Shown: one piece after another, positions 34,394 through 46,676 of the stretch
Layout of the letters: the number at the start of each line of letters is the position of its first letter
Numbering within the stretch: position 1 is the first letter of the stretch
From: Hemerocallis citrina
Lineage: Eukaryota; Streptophyta; Magnoliopsida; Asparagales; Asphodelaceae
Assembly: GCA_017893485.1 (NCBI GenBank)
Contig: CM030366.1
Coordinates: 74,715,227 to 74,779,226 of the forward strand
Reading direction: 5' to 3'
DNA length: 64,000 bases
Notes under the pieces: model-generated
Database searches by the model: none
What the model was told of the DNA's origin: nothing
Seen by the model: the letters and a program-made list of their open reading frames with translations, nothing else
Position numbers and translations under genes: made by a program

Positions 34394-37300
34394 AATCTTA
34401 TAATGAGAGAGTTGGGGTTATCTGTCACGCCCCGCTTCCCAAAATACGGAATACGAGCACGTAACAAAGACCCAGCGAATGATTATACATCATCCATAAA
34501 CTGTAACGGATTAACTCAACAATATATAAGAGAATACAACCACGCAAAAGAAATGTAACCACATAAACAATGAATAAACTTCAAATTAATCATGAAATAA
34601 ATTCATCAAATAATAATCCAACATTTGGGATAAAATAAATTTCGGGTCATAAAGCCCAAGAATACAAAGTACAAAGTATGATAAAAGCAATGAAATAAAC
34701 AAATAACAATGGATAGCTATGGCAGTCTAATGGTCCAGCTTCGATCTTCAGAGAGTTTGCTCACCAAGTTCTTCTGGTATTGCTCATTCAGTACCTGTAA
34801 AATCTTGATCTAAAAATAGAGAAAAGAGCGTCCTTACAGCAAATTGAGAAAACAGAGGATAAGAAAGCATGAATATCAAAGAAAAGGGACATGATCAAAG
34901 TCAAAGAACAAAGCAAAGGCCGGCAATAATATCAATGGTCTACAGTAATCACCCATGTAATGCGTGATGTCAAGTATACAGGATCAAGCATGCAGGTTAT
35001 TAATCATTTTATTTGCCTATCTAGTGCACATACTACTGCATCCTATACTACAGGTTCGGCATACACACAGTGAACGTTTTAGACTGATGGTGAATTCTTG
35101 GTTCGTGTACTCGACCCAGTGATTATCAGATGGTGTTTTATGTTTAGGGACAGTGCTTTTCAGGCGGTGTTTTATGTTCAGTGACAGTGCAGGTCAGGCG
35201 GTAGGGCCCGGCGGAGTACAGTTTCCGATTGTTCACTACCAAGTCTATCCATAATACCCCAGCTTTTTATTAGTTTATTTTCATCCTATGTAAGCATGCA
35301 AGAAGGTGTCAATGTTGTAGGATACTAAGTGTGACTAATTCTATGCGTTACAGATAAATCATGAAGCAAACACATTAAATACGCACAATCACATAATCAG
35401 GACAGCATGACCTTGCTGTACTAAAACATGGATTACTGCTACTACAAAATAGCAAATCTATATCCGTCAAAAGTTCTAGAAACTAGACTTGCACACGGTT
35501 CCAACAAATATATATAAGGCATATAAAAGATACAGAAACTAGGGTGAAAACTCTATTCTATTCAGATTTTATGTTCAGACAGCATGATGTAATCTGTGTT
35601 CACCTATTTGTTTCTGGTCAGAAAACTCATCAAATAAATCTAGAAAAATTCTAGACGGTTTCTACACATGTCTAGATTCAGCTAGATTTATTTTAGATTT
35701 TTATTTTACTGTTAGCATGGTAAAATAAATTATATAACAGCAAGATACGCATGCATTTATGAATCTGGAAATTCTGACACAGTTGTACTAAAATGATGAT
35801 ATCTAACAGATTACACATCAGAATTCAAATCCGCAAAAAAGATAGTAAACTAGACATCTGAGGCTAAATTTCATGTTCAGAAAGTTATTTCTAAATATGA
35901 CAGCAACATGGTCGAAAATCTGATTCAAAATGGAACACACAGCAGTCCAGAATTTATTTTGATATGGATAGGCTATAATTAAATCATACAATCATATATT
36001 TCATGCAAATTAATAATCAAAGTGTTAGTAGATGTTTAACATGCATAATTTCAGTTTCTTAGATGTAATTTTCACAGGCATAGTAATCAGTTAATTAAAT
36101 CAAAGCAATCTAACATGTATATAATTCATCAAACAATCTATAACATGGATCTAGTTATTTTTTATGTAAGTGCATATGCATGAAACAATAGGGACTAGGT
36201 TTTAGATCAAAGAGAGCGGCACGATGTTAAGAGTATGTCGGGTTAGCTCGTGTAAACCCTCGATAAACTTAATGGAATTGTCAAATACAGCATGATAAGA
36301 AAAGGACGGGATCTACTTGCAGAGATCAAAGGGATCTTGAACAAAATAAAATACTAGTTCAAGAAGATACTTGCCTGTTAGACGATTAATTCGAATAATA
36401 TAGAATAATGGGATTGGAATCCCGGGCGACGATCCACAAGAACACGTGCGAGTCAAGTGCAAAACAAAACAGCGAACAACACCCAACAGAACAGCAACAC
36501 CCAAACTCAAGATCGGATCGGAGGCAAAACAGCAAACGGCGGATCGGATCTCCCACTAGGCAAAACAACAAACACCGCACACCGAATCGAGATCCCCCCA
36601 CTCCACAAAACACCACACACCGAATCAAACCACTCACTGTCTCCCTTCTTCCCCACTCGACCAAGAGAGAGAAGGAGAGAGCAGGAGAAACCTCGGCGAC
36701 TGGCGGCGCTCGGGATGAAGGCGACGACACCACGGTAAGGCGGCAGCACTGACGATGGTGGCGCTGCGGTCGGGAAGCGACGGCAACGGCGAGGCTTCGA
36801 CGGCGAGAGCGAACTCTTTTTTCGCTTGAAAATAGGAGAAGACGCCGATGGGGAAGTGTTCGGGCTTGGACGACGACGACGAGGCGGGAGGGTTCTGCGG
36901 TGGTTGCGGGGGTGAGCGGAGGGCGAAGATGAAGGCGACGAGGTGCAGGCGATGGGTTAATGGCGATGGCAAAGATGGGTTCAAGCGGGAGAGACAACGG
37001 AGGGAGAAATGGTGCTCGACGACTGGCGGCGGATGGCGGCAGCACGGGGATGACGAGGAGAAGGGTCGGAGAGAACGGGAGGAGCGACGGAATGGAGCGG
37101 CTGGGTTGAAGGAACGGAGAAGGAGAGAGAGGGTTGGGGGGATTAGGGGTTAATGACGGCTGAAGGAGATTAATAAGATTAGGGTTTATTAAATAGATAT
37201 TAGTATCTATAGGGAAAAGTAGGATATTGGGTTATCTGGTAATTGGGTATTAGACCCAATAAATAAAAATACATTGGATATGACTATAATTGATCAATAT

Positions 37301-38168
37301 AAACCCAAATACAAAATAATAGGATATCTGGTAAAAATATGATTTATAACAAAAATATAACTCGTATCACATTACATAAATTATTTAACAATTAAAAATA
37401 CAATTATTAAATAAGAACAGATATGTTTTGATAATTGACTGACGGAGAAAATAATAATAACAACAATAATAAAAAATAATTTCGAAACAATAAGAATAAT
37501 AATAGTAACCATGCCAATAAAAGTAATAATACTAATAATATCAATTAATAATAAAAAAATAACAATAAGAATAAAAATACTAACAACAACAATAGAAATT
37601 ATCAGAGCGATATTATTATATAAAAATAGGAATTTGTCGAAATAATCCAAACAGTAATAATATTTTTGATTTGAGTTAAAATGTAAATAGTTGATCAAGT
37701 AGAAATGGAAACAAAGTTTATTTGAAATTATTATAACTATTGTTTAGAAAAATACTTAAACACAAAATTCAAAACGAATTTAACAAATAACAAATTTATA
37801 AATATCGAAATACAGAAAAATACTCAGAAAATACGTATTTGTAGAAATGGGGTTTACATTATCATTTGTAGACATTCAACCATATAATCTCAACCATTTT
37901 TTTTTTGAGAGTTATATTAACCATTCATTTACTCAACTGTCGTTAGTTACCATAACACCCTCAAAGTTCAAATTTATTTACGACATAGTTATTTACAAAA
38001 GTACCTCTTATATAAAATAACAGTTGATACCACTATAGATAATTTGTAAAGAGTACGTGATGAGTAATGGGAGGTCTCAGTTTCGAGGTCAAATTATGTC
38101 TTTTTATTTAATTTAAAAAGAAGAAGAAAAAATTATTAGGTTGTGCATTGCACGTGCAGATTACTAGT
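34394..38168 (+). mobile_element. Helitron-like unit 2, split by a solo LTR
   Basis: The unit starts AATCTTATAATGAGAGAG at 34394, is interrupted at 34422, resumes at 37859 with ATTTGTAGACATTC and ends with CTAGT at 38164-38168. Without the insertion it is about 335 bp, like its neighbours. Confidence 0.65.
34423..37858 (-). mobile_element. Large solo LTR, 3436 bp, Ty3/gypsy type
   Basis: It begins TGTCACGCCCCGC and ends GGGGTTTACA, and is flanked by TTATC on both sides (34418-34422 and 37859-37863). The two ends are not repeats of each other, there is no primer site or polypurine tract, and no pol frame is present, so one LTR remains after recombination. Orientation is inferred to be minus, because GGGGCGTGACA is a common LTR end and the GC-rich block 36400-37160 reads like a leader on that strand. 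LTRs over 3 kb are known from the Tekay/Del group. Part of the same LTR recurs at 41649-42037. Confidence 0.75.
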
Positions 38169-38525
38169 AATATTATTATGGGAGGGTTGGGGTTGTCATT
38201 TGTATACAACCAGTAATTTGTAAACATTTAACCTTCTAATCTCATCCATTCATTTTTAAGCAGGAGTTATATTAATCATTCATTACTCAACTATTGTTAG
38301 TTACCATAATACCCTTAAAGTTTAAATTTATTTACGGCATAATTATTTACAAAAGTGTCACTCATAGAAAATAAAAGTTTGTGCCACTAGGAGTAATTTG
38401 TAAAGAGTATATGATGAGTAAAGGGAGATCTCGGGTTCGAGGCTAGATTACGTCTTATTATTTACTATATAAAAAAATATTAAAAAAATTAATCACAACG
38501 TGCATCACATGTGCAGATTACTAGT
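38169..38525 (+). mobile_element. Helitron-like unit 3
   Basis: 357 bp, same order of blocks as its neighbours: TTGGGGTTGTCATTT, ACCATTCATT, TTAGTTACCATAATACCC, GGGTTCGAGGC, then a hairpin and CTAGT at 38521-38525. Confidence 0.65.
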
Positions 38526-38872
38526 AAACTATAATGGGAGAGTTGGGGTTGTCATTTATAGACAAAATATAATTTATAGACAATCAATCATCAAATCTCA
38601 ACCATTCATTTTTAAGTAGGAATTATATTAACCATTCATTTATTCAATTGTGGTTAGTTACCATAATATCCTCAAAGTTCAAATTTATTTACGACATAAT
38701 TATTTATAAAAGTGTCACTTATATAAAATAAAAGTTTATACCACTAGGGGTAATTTGTAAAGAGTATGTATGAGTAAGGAGATGTCTTAGGTTCGAGGCC
38801 AGATTAGGTCTTCTTATTTACTCTATTAAAATTTTTTGATTAGAACGTGCATTGCACATGCAGATTACTATA
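38526..38872 (+). mobile_element. Helitron-like unit 4, end degraded
   Basis: 347 bp with the same blocks. It ends GCATTGCACATGCAGATTACTA, lacking the final GT of CTAGT, and runs into the next element. Confidence 0.6.
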
Positions 38873-38874
38873 TA

Positions 38875-39733
38875 TCTCTACTATTTTAATGCGAGAGTTA
38901 GGGGTTAACCATACAAACCCTAATTACGTAACTATGCAAGCCCGTACGATACACGGTAAACTAAATCCACCAAACACACACTTGTGGTGAACGTACAGCC
39001 CATATGAGAAGAAAGAAACAGCCGCATCTCTGTTAAAAGAAAACCCAAGCACAAAAGCATTCTCGCATTCTCCCTTACACACACCCCCGTTTCTTCTCCT
39101 GCCGCTAAGCCACCCTCCCCGGGCCTCCCTACAGCACGCTCCCGCCCCGCCTCCCTACACTAATCATCTGGTTACCTCCCCCCTGTCGCGCCCACCCTCT
39201 ATTCCTCCATAAGAACCCCTCATAAACAAGACCCACATTGCCCTTTTGGTGTCATGCATTCGTTATGGATAAGAAACCCTGTCTCCTACCCATTTGCTCC
39301 TTGTATTATCAAGTAAGTTCTTTTTATGAAAAAAATGATTTTTTGGGAATTTTTTTGGGTGGGTTTTAATGGGTTTTGTTTTGTAGACACAATGTTTCTT
39401 TTCCAATTCTGCATCTACTATGAAGCAAGCAGAAACGATTACAGATTGTGAGCGTTCTCTCTCTCTCTTTCTCTCCTTCTCTCTTTTTTTTTTTTTTCAA
39501 ATATGGGGTTATTTTCTGTTGTAAAAATTCGTTTGTAATAAAACCAGGTATGATTGAGAGGCACAAAAGCAGAGAAGGAGGAGAAGAAGAAAACCAATAA
39601 AATGAAAATAACAAAACCAAACCGATTTATGTCGAGGTTTATGTATCACACAATCTCCTTAAAAAAGATTCGCCTCGTCCGGGTGATGGAGTTTGCTGAT
39701 ATGTCTATCTCCCATGATATAACAACAATAGAG
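38875..39733 (+). other. Helitron 5' end followed by a gene-fragment-like segment
   Basis: TCTCTACTATTTTAATGCGAG at 38875, preceded by A, fits a plant Helitron 5' end. About 200 bp later the DNA becomes GC-rich and shows an exon-like block ending in ATCAA then GTAAGT (about 39310), an acceptor TTTTGTAG near 39386, and another exon-like block (SASTMKQAETITD in one frame). I do not recognise the gene. No 3' end (hairpin plus CTRRT) is seen before the copia LTR at 39734, so the element may be truncated. Confidence 0.35.
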
Positions 39734-40550
39734 TGTTGACGTAGGCCCTACGCCACGCTCTCGAACTGAACAGACCTTGAAATCTATCACCGAATGACCG
39801 GACAGAGGAAGTAGAAGAACAGGACAGAGGGGGGGGAGTAGTGTTTTTAGTAATTTTTATTCAGGGGAGAGGGGGCATCTATTTATAGGGCCAGGGTGAG
39901 AATTGTAATGCCAGACAACTCATTGACTGCATCCACTATAACAGCAGACAACTCATTTAATGCACCAACTGTAACGGCAGGCAGAAGCTTGAATTCACTA
40001 CTGTAACGGTGGACAAAACCGTTTCTACGGTTTAAAACGTGAATAAATGGGAGACAAAACCGTTTATGCATTTATTTCAGCCGTTACAGATTAGAAAAAC
40101 AAAAACTGTAGCAAAAAAATGGCTCTGCACGGGGTGGGTTCACGTCGGTCCGGCATTCGTGTCTGCAGAACGTGCGGGTACACACAAGCCGCATGTAATC
40201 TGGTCCGATATTTGCACCCCCCCTGCGCGCGGGAGAGATAGAGCATCTTGGATTGCTATCTTACAATGCCAGGAAAGAGGTTATTATATATCATTTTCTA
40301 ATTCCTTTGATTTTTCCGATGTGGGACTAAAATCCCTTAACTCGTTTTTCAGAAATCAACTGCCTCACTTTGGGAGATAATTTCTCATTCAGCCGAGAAC
40401 CGTTTTGAGCAAATAAATATATGATTTTGATCTACTCACGAAGGAGAACACAAATTCATCAAGATCTCTCACTAATTTATAGAAGGTCTTATTTAGAAAA
40501 TTGCTCAAAAATGGTTCGTAAATGGTGTATAAAATACCCATTTTCTAACA
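39734..40550 (-). repeat. 3' LTR of a Ty1/copia element
   Basis: On the minus strand it begins TGTTAGAAAATGG at 40550 and ends GCCTACGTCAACA at 39734. It has a TATA box (CCCTATAAATAG, about 39879-39890) about 665 bp in, and is preceded by a purine-rich tract (TGTGGGGAA). 817 bp. Confidence 0.7.
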
Positions 40551-41640
40551 TTCCCCACATAAATGAAATTGACGACCACAGACATGACAAACTAACACGA
40601 TTGACTTGGTGATAGAATTCATCGGTTGAAACCTGCATAGGATAGGTAGGTGTAACCCTTTGAACATTCCCTTATGAAAATATGTTTACTTTACTAACTG
40701 AATAGTAGACTCGATGTCCTTGAACTGACTGTCATTTGTGTAAACGATGACATATCTCACACAGGAATCTTCCTAACGTATTTTAGTTCTCATTGTTATG
40801 TTCATTTTGGCCATGAACATGCGTCTGGTTCTGCAAGAGTTTAACAGGAATATTGTCCTACATTATTCCCTTGGAAGCGGTCCTTCTTCCTTCTCACATA
40901 TATGATTTCTTAGTTAAGAGTAACCCGCATTACTATGCTCGGATTTCTGACACATAAGAATCATTAAAAGCCTAGCTTAGCCTCTAGCCTTATGGGTATC
41001 ACTGTTTCATCATAGGAATAGATATGGGAAAATCCCCACAGTGATCCAATATGGTCTTTACAATTTAGTTGTCCTTTTGAACATATATCCTGGGATCTCC
41101 AGTCAACTAGGTTGGGTGTTCATTATATCGACTTATTCTTTTATGGGTTTTAGTCACATTCCCCTCGATGATTTATCAACTAACTCTTTGTTTAATCCTT
41201 TGGTTAGGGACTTCGCAATGTTATCTTTTGACTTTACATAGTCCATAGAAATAACCCTAGTAGAGAGTAGTTGTATAATGATATTATATCTTCGACGAAT
41301 ATGTCTAGATTTACCATGATACATATTGCTTTGTGGTCTATAAATTGCAGATTGACTATCAAAATGTATGCAGATTGGAGGCACAGGCTTTGTTCCCCTT
41401 GGAATATCCTCAAGGAAGTGGCGTAACCATTCAGTCTCTTCCCTATATTTGTCCATTGCTATAAATTCAGATTCCATCGTGGATTTAGAGATCACTGTTT
41501 GTTTCGAAGATTTCCAAGAAACTGCTGCACAACCTAGTGTAAACAAATAACCACTAGTGGATTGTGATTTATCACTAGATATCCAATTCACATCACTGCA
41601 TCCTTCAAGTATAGCCTGATATCTTGTATAATACAGTTCA
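40551..41640 (-). pseudogene. Ty1/copia pol remnant (RNase H end) and 3' untranslated part
   Basis: The minus-strand frame 41591-41154 encodes the copia RNase H C-terminus: [49 protein letters not shown]. It ends with a stop near 41154 and is followed by about 600 bp down to the LTR. Upstream reverse transcriptase and integrase are missing; the break falls near 41606, close to the large-LTR fragment. Confidence 0.85.
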
Positions 41641-41648
41641 TAATTACG

Positions 41649-42037
41649 TGTTACGCACTACTTCACAAAATACGGAAATACGAGCACGTAACGAAGGTCC
41701 AGCGAATGATTATACATCATCCATAAGCTGTAACTGATTAACTCAACAATATACAAGAGAATACAACCATGTAGAGAAAAGAATAACCACATAAACAATG
41801 AATAAACTCCAAAATAATCATGAAATAAATTCACTAAATAATAATCCAACATCTGGGATAAAACAGACTTCGGGTCATAAAAGCCCAAGAATACAAAGTA
41901 CAAAGTATGATAAAAGCAATGAAATACGCAAATAACAAGGGATAGCTAAGGCAGTCTAAAGTCCAGCTTCGATCTTCAGAGAGTTTGCTCACCAAGTTCT
42001 TCTGGTATTGCTCCTTCGGTACCTGTAAGCTCTTGAT
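41649..42037 (-). repeat. Fragment of the same large LTR as 34423-37858
   Basis: TGTTACGCACTACTTCACAA and the following 390 bp align with 34423-34810, with scattered differences. It shares GCGAATGATTATACATCATC and TTTGCTCACCAAGTTCTTCT. It is flanked by two copies of a 32-bp copia segment (41574-41605 and 42038-42069). Confidence 0.85.
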
Positions 42038-42069
42038 CACTAGATATCCAATTCACATCACTGCATCCT

Positions 42070-44787
42070 AGACAAAATGTATAATTGTTATTCTAAAGTT
42101 TAACCCAAATTAAAGTGATCTAATCAAGATTAAGTAATGGGTTAAAAACATATAATTTAAAGTGTGATATAACACGTGTAGAGACCGTAAAGTAAATTCT
42201 TATTTTGTGATGGGCAAAATTGAAAATCAATAATCATCAATTAGGGTTATGGTCCCCTATATATACGCATCTTCTTATTCCATCTGTCATCCCATCAACA
42301 GAAGAATAGAGAGACGGTCTCTCATAGAAGTGCGTATCATATAGGAAGATCCAAACCCTCTACGCAATCTCCATCAATGGCTTCAGGTTAGTGCTTCCGC
42401 TTTTAATGTTCTTCTTCTTTTGATTTAGCAAAGATCTACAGTTTCATGATTTAAGATTTTATATTAAAGCACTTTTGCAACATGATTAAGATCTATACTT
42501 ATAGAAACATGTTTTAGGTTGTTATTAATGTTTTATGCATGTTCTTAAGTGTATATAAAATTCCAACAATTGGTATCAGAACAATCTTTGCTGGATTAAT
42601 TGAAGAAATTTAGGGTTTCTTGTTTAAAGAAACTTAAGAAATTCAGGGTTCCTTTTGATCTTCCTTGTTTATTTGAATCATTAGGAATTATTCATAAGAC
42701 TACTGCACCTTATTCATCTGAATCTAATGGAAAAGCGAAAAGAAAGAATAGATAACTTTTATTGAATTGGTAGTTGCTTCTCTTATTAGTTCAAGTGCAC
42801 TGAAATCTTTATGGGGTGAAGCTCTTTTATCTGGTTGCCATGTTTTAAATAGAATTCTGCATCTATCTTCTGATACATCACCATACGAATTATGGAGAAA
42901 TAGAAAGCCTAATATTGATTATTTTAGAGTTTAGGGTTGTTTAGCATATGTTAGAAAATCTGATCCTAAACAAATCAAACATACAAGTAGAGCATATGAA
43001 TGTGTTTTTATTGGTTATGCAGATAACAGTAAGGTTTCAAGATTTTTAGACTTAAATAATAATGTGATTATTGATTCTTTAGATGTTGGTTTTTACGAGG
43101 ATAAATTTCCTTACTTGTTGAGGAATAGTGGGGTTCACAACCCTCTACTTCTTCTGGTGTACCAAGCTAATACTCCTCTTAATGTTGATTCTCATAATAT
43201 TGATTATGTACCTCGTAGAAGTAAACGTGCTAGAACTACTAAAAATTTTGATAATGATTATGTTGTATATGCTTTAGAATCTGATCCTAGTTCTATCAAA
43301 GAGGCCTTAACTTCACCTGATGTCAATTTGAGGGAAGAAGCCATAAATGACAAGATGGATTCACTAACCTCTAATGGTACTTAGGAATTAATGGACTTAC
43401 CTCGTGGTAGTCATTCTATAGGATGCAAATGGATTCTTACGAGGAAACTAAAACCCGATGGTAGTATTGAAAAGTTTAAAGCTAGATTAGTAGCTAAAGG
43501 ATATGTTCAAAAAGAAAATATAGACTTCTTTGACACTTACTCTCATCTGACTCGTGTGGCTATCATTAGAGTTTTATTAGCTATTTCTGCTATGTATAAT
43601 TTATTGATTCACCAGATGGATATTAAAATAGCATTCCTTAATGGAGAACTTGAAGAGGAACTTTATATGGATCAGCCTGAAGGTTTTGTGATTCCAGTGT
43701 AGGAACACAAAGTTTACAAGCTGAATAAGAATCTATATGGTCTTAAGCAAGCTCCTAAATAGTGGCTGCAATTTTAGTATCACTAGTGGTGCTGTTTCTT
43801 GGAGGTCAAAAAAACAGACTATCCTAACTTACTCTACTATGGAGTCTGAGTTAGTTGCTCTAGCTGCAGCTAGTGAGGAGGCAAACTGGTTGAGGAACCT
43901 CTTGTCTTACATTCCTTCATGGAGTAGGCCTATACCTCCGATCATAATCCACTCAGATAGTACTGCTGCCATAGCCGAAGTACAAAATACTTACTATAAC
44001 GGTAAGAGAGCGATTCGTCGCAAGCACAGTACGGTGAGCGAGCTCCTCACGTCTGGTGCTGTTACTGTGGATTTTGTGAGATCATAAAGTAACCTTTCAA
44101 ATCTTTTAACGAAAGGATTGTCTCGACATTAACTTTGGAACATTGATAAGGATGGGACTGAAGCCCATTTAGAATCACATATGGTGGGAACCAAACCTAT
44201 ACGACTGAAGATCCCAAGACATAGGTTCAATGGGAAAAACAAACCATACTGTGATTGGAATCATGCAATCTAGGAGTTTACCACTCCTTAGTCCATCTTG
44301 ATGTGCATGTGCATGATGTCTTGTAGCGTTAGTAAAGATGAGTTTAGCTCTTAATGAGTTCTATATCTCTGTATGGGAGGAGTGTCTAGCTACAAGAGCA
44401 CTTTTGATAGACTCACTGGGGTATTTGTGAAGTGTGGTCGCTTCTTTGAGAATGAGGCTGATTTTCTATAACATTCACCTATACTGGGACAAAGCACAAG
44501 GCCGGAATGTGCTGGCATTTAGAACTTGCACCTTGTAGAATCATGTGTGGCTTTCCTTCACTATGTGAATATGAGAAATGAGTTCAAGACTTAAGATCAC
44601 TCATTCTTTTTGCATTTTGGGGACTGTCCACTATATAATATTCAAGTCTCCGGACACCTTACTTATGCATGGTTCTATACTTTTGAAAAATCGCTTCTCT
44701 TCAAATTAGTGTTTTAAATAAGTGGGGATTTGTTGGAATTTGGTATACATTTAAAACACTTCTTTTATTATTTATTGTCAACATTGT
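42070..44787 (+). mobile_element. Degenerate Ty1/copia element with internal deletions
   Basis: A partial left LTR ends CCAACA at 42563-42568, followed two bases on by a primer-like TGGTATCAGAAC. The right LTR starts TGTTGGAATTTGG at 44731 after the purine tract AAGTGGGGATT. Only about 57 bp of it remain before a SINE-like insertion. The interior is about 2.1 kb, far shorter than a complete copia, so gag, protease and much of pol are gone. Confidence 0.65.
42682..44130 (+). pseudogene. Copia pol relic: integrase end, start of reverse transcriptase, RNase H
   Basis: Several frames carry, in order, an integrase tail (SGCHVLNRILH, SPYELW), the early reverse transcriptase (GCKWILTRKLKPDGSIEKFK, ARLVAKGY, MDIKIAFLNGELEEELYM) and, after a deletion at about 43760, RNase H (SGAVSWRSKKQTI, TMESELVAL, HSDSTAAI). 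Several in-frame stops are present, for example near 42935, 43382 and 43700. The catalytic YVDD part of the reverse transcriptase is deleted. Confidence 0.85.
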
Positions 44788-44852
44788 CTTGTGGCCCAAT
44801 GGTTAAAGTTTTGGGCTCACATGAGGTTGGAGGATCAATTCCCGTCTTCCAC

Positions 44853-44931
<79 letters not shown>

Positions 44932-44985
44932 CTTTGACCGGGCCTGGCCTTAGGGCCTTAGGGGTCTCTTGAAAAAAAAAGGATT
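44788..44985 (+). mobile_element. SINE-like unit with tRNA-derived head and (TA)n
   Basis: TGGCCCAATGGTTAAAG (about 44793) and GGTTGGAGGATCAATTCC (about 44825) are spaced like Pol III A and B boxes, though both are diverged. A (TA)n run of over 60 bp (44858-44922) follows, and then a unit ending in an A run at about 44971-44980. No target duplication was identified. Confidence 0.45.
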
Positions 44986-45423
44986 TGTTTTTAAACTGGC
45001 TTTTAATTTTCGGATTTTGAACAGATCAAAAAAAAATTCTCATCAAATGCTACTAGCCGTTTTTGACCAGTAAAAAAAATTCAATGAAACATTTTTATGG
45101 TAGTAAATGATCTTTTATGATGAAAATAAATCCTGGTTTTAATGGAAAAAATAAAGAAAGCATTTTTCTCTTCTTTAGTTTTAAAAAGCAGATTTCTGTT
45201 AAAAAGGAAATGCAGAGAAAAATAGTATTTCATCCTCCTTTCAGTTATTGTGCGATTCCCTTTTTTTGGGGTGCAAGTTGGTACGTGTTGCCACTGGAGT
45301 ACTAGGAAATACTATAAACAGAAGCTCGTTGTATCCTAGGGGGAGTGTTTGGTGATCAACGATTCATTTTCAGAATTGGCCGAATAACTTCTTAAAGAAA
45401 GTGCAATCCACGCCTCGAGCCAT
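44986..45423. other. AT-rich spacer between copia relic and CACTA relic
   Basis: Short A runs and no recognised frame. CTAGGGGGAGTGTTTGG at about 45337 resembles a copia polypurine tract, but nothing supports an LTR after it. Confidence 0.35.
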
Positions 45424-46146
45424 TCTCACACTTTCTTCTTGTTGCAGTCAAAGCCGATCAATTCAGTGCATTCCAGAACCGTTCGGTACTTTCGGAAGGT
45501 TGATTTGGGGTATTCAAGTTTACCAATTATTTTCTCAATAGTAAAGGACTTGGTAGACCAACTGTTCAGACATTTGATCTGAAGTAACCTCACGATGAAT
45601 GAGGAATTCAAAAATTTGATGCGATCACGATACAAGGGTGTACTAGCATCTTCCAACAACTTAGTAAATGCTTCAAATTCTTTGTTTACTTCAGGGTATT
45701 GCCTTCCACCCTCCACTCCACCCACTGCTCCACCACCAGTGTGCGGGGTTTCAGTCGGTTCATCATGTACTTGGGTTGGTGGACTATTTGTGTGCATTGG
45801 ATTGTTATGAATTCAAAAAGCATCCCGCACTAAATTTTGCATCTCATCGGCAACACTATCATCGTCATTCACTAAGGGTATGTCTTCGTCTTCTAACACA
45901 GCCGGTCCAACCAGAATCGATTTGGCATGCTCTCCATGGCAGAACCACTGTGTGTACCCTTACAAAAAACCATTAATCACCAAATGTGTCTGTACTTCGT
46001 CGCATGGAATCAAATGGCAGTTCACGCACCGACGACATGGAAAATGTAAAGTTGGGATCACGAGAATATTGCTTGGCGAATATAATGAAATCTTGTACAC
46101 CATCCAGATACTCCTTTGATAGTGGTGACTTACTCATCCACTTTTA
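45424..46146 (-). pseudogene. CACTA (En/Spm) TNP2-type transposase remnant
   Basis: On the minus strand from 46146 one frame reads WMSKSPLSKEYLDGVQDFI, the transposase-associated domain at the TNP2 N-terminus. After stops, another frame (45797-45426) reads KEFEAFTKLLEDA and IVRLLQIKCLNSWSTKSFT, the next conserved TNP2 block. The two blocks are in the expected order, but the frame is broken and the catalytic region is missing. Confidence 0.75.
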
Positions 46147-46659
46147 TCCATTTAAATAATATCACTCAATTTGAAAATTTAATTTCATAAACTAAAATTT
46201 TATTTTTGATATCTCATTACCATTACACTATTTTTTTCACACCCATACTATAGGGTTTAAGGCTAAGCTGCCTTAGTTCTATTGCGTTAGCCATTTGCAA
46301 TGATGAGTTTCACACCATTTATCCACTGCTTCACATTTCCTTAGAATAGATAATGCATTTCATGTTATTTATTTGTTTTTCTTAATTCTATTTAGGTAAA
46401 ACTACTAGGGGAACAACTACGGTTAGTCAACATAGCAGCTTTGCGAGCCTCCAAAATGCGATCTAATTTCACATTCCTTATTAGGAACTTTTTCACCTTT
46501 GGTTGGGTGGGAGCCATGACGATTAATCTGTGGAGACCTTAGCAGGGCGGGTTGGTGGTTCAACGACTACAACTTTCTGCCCTACTTTCCTTCTTTCAGG
46601 GACATCATTAAACGTGAGTACCATATCTCAATGTTTAATTTAGCTTTTTCAGTAGTATG
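46147..46659. other. Probable CACTA interior or flank
   Basis: No clear frame. It precedes the TNP2 remnant on the minus strand and is cut by the LINE at 46660. The same stretch appears to continue at 49393. Confidence 0.3.
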
Positions 46660-46676
46660 GATGGTTGATATAACTT
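46660..46676. repeat. Left LINE target-site duplication, 17 bp
   Basis: GATGGTTGATATAACTT is repeated exactly at 49376-49392. Its last two T residues merge with the poly(T) of the LINE tail. Confidence 0.92.

Noticed and set aside
36386..37153. Several overlapping frames on both strands (Pro/Arg-rich)
   Set aside because: They lie in the GC-rich part of the solo LTR, are rich in low-complexity Pro, Ser and Arg, and are open in many frames at once; most likely leader sequence, not genes.
37381..37698. Hydrophobic 105-codon minus-strand frame
   Set aside because: An Ile/Val/Phe-rich reading of an AATAATA-rich low-complexity stretch inside the solo LTR.
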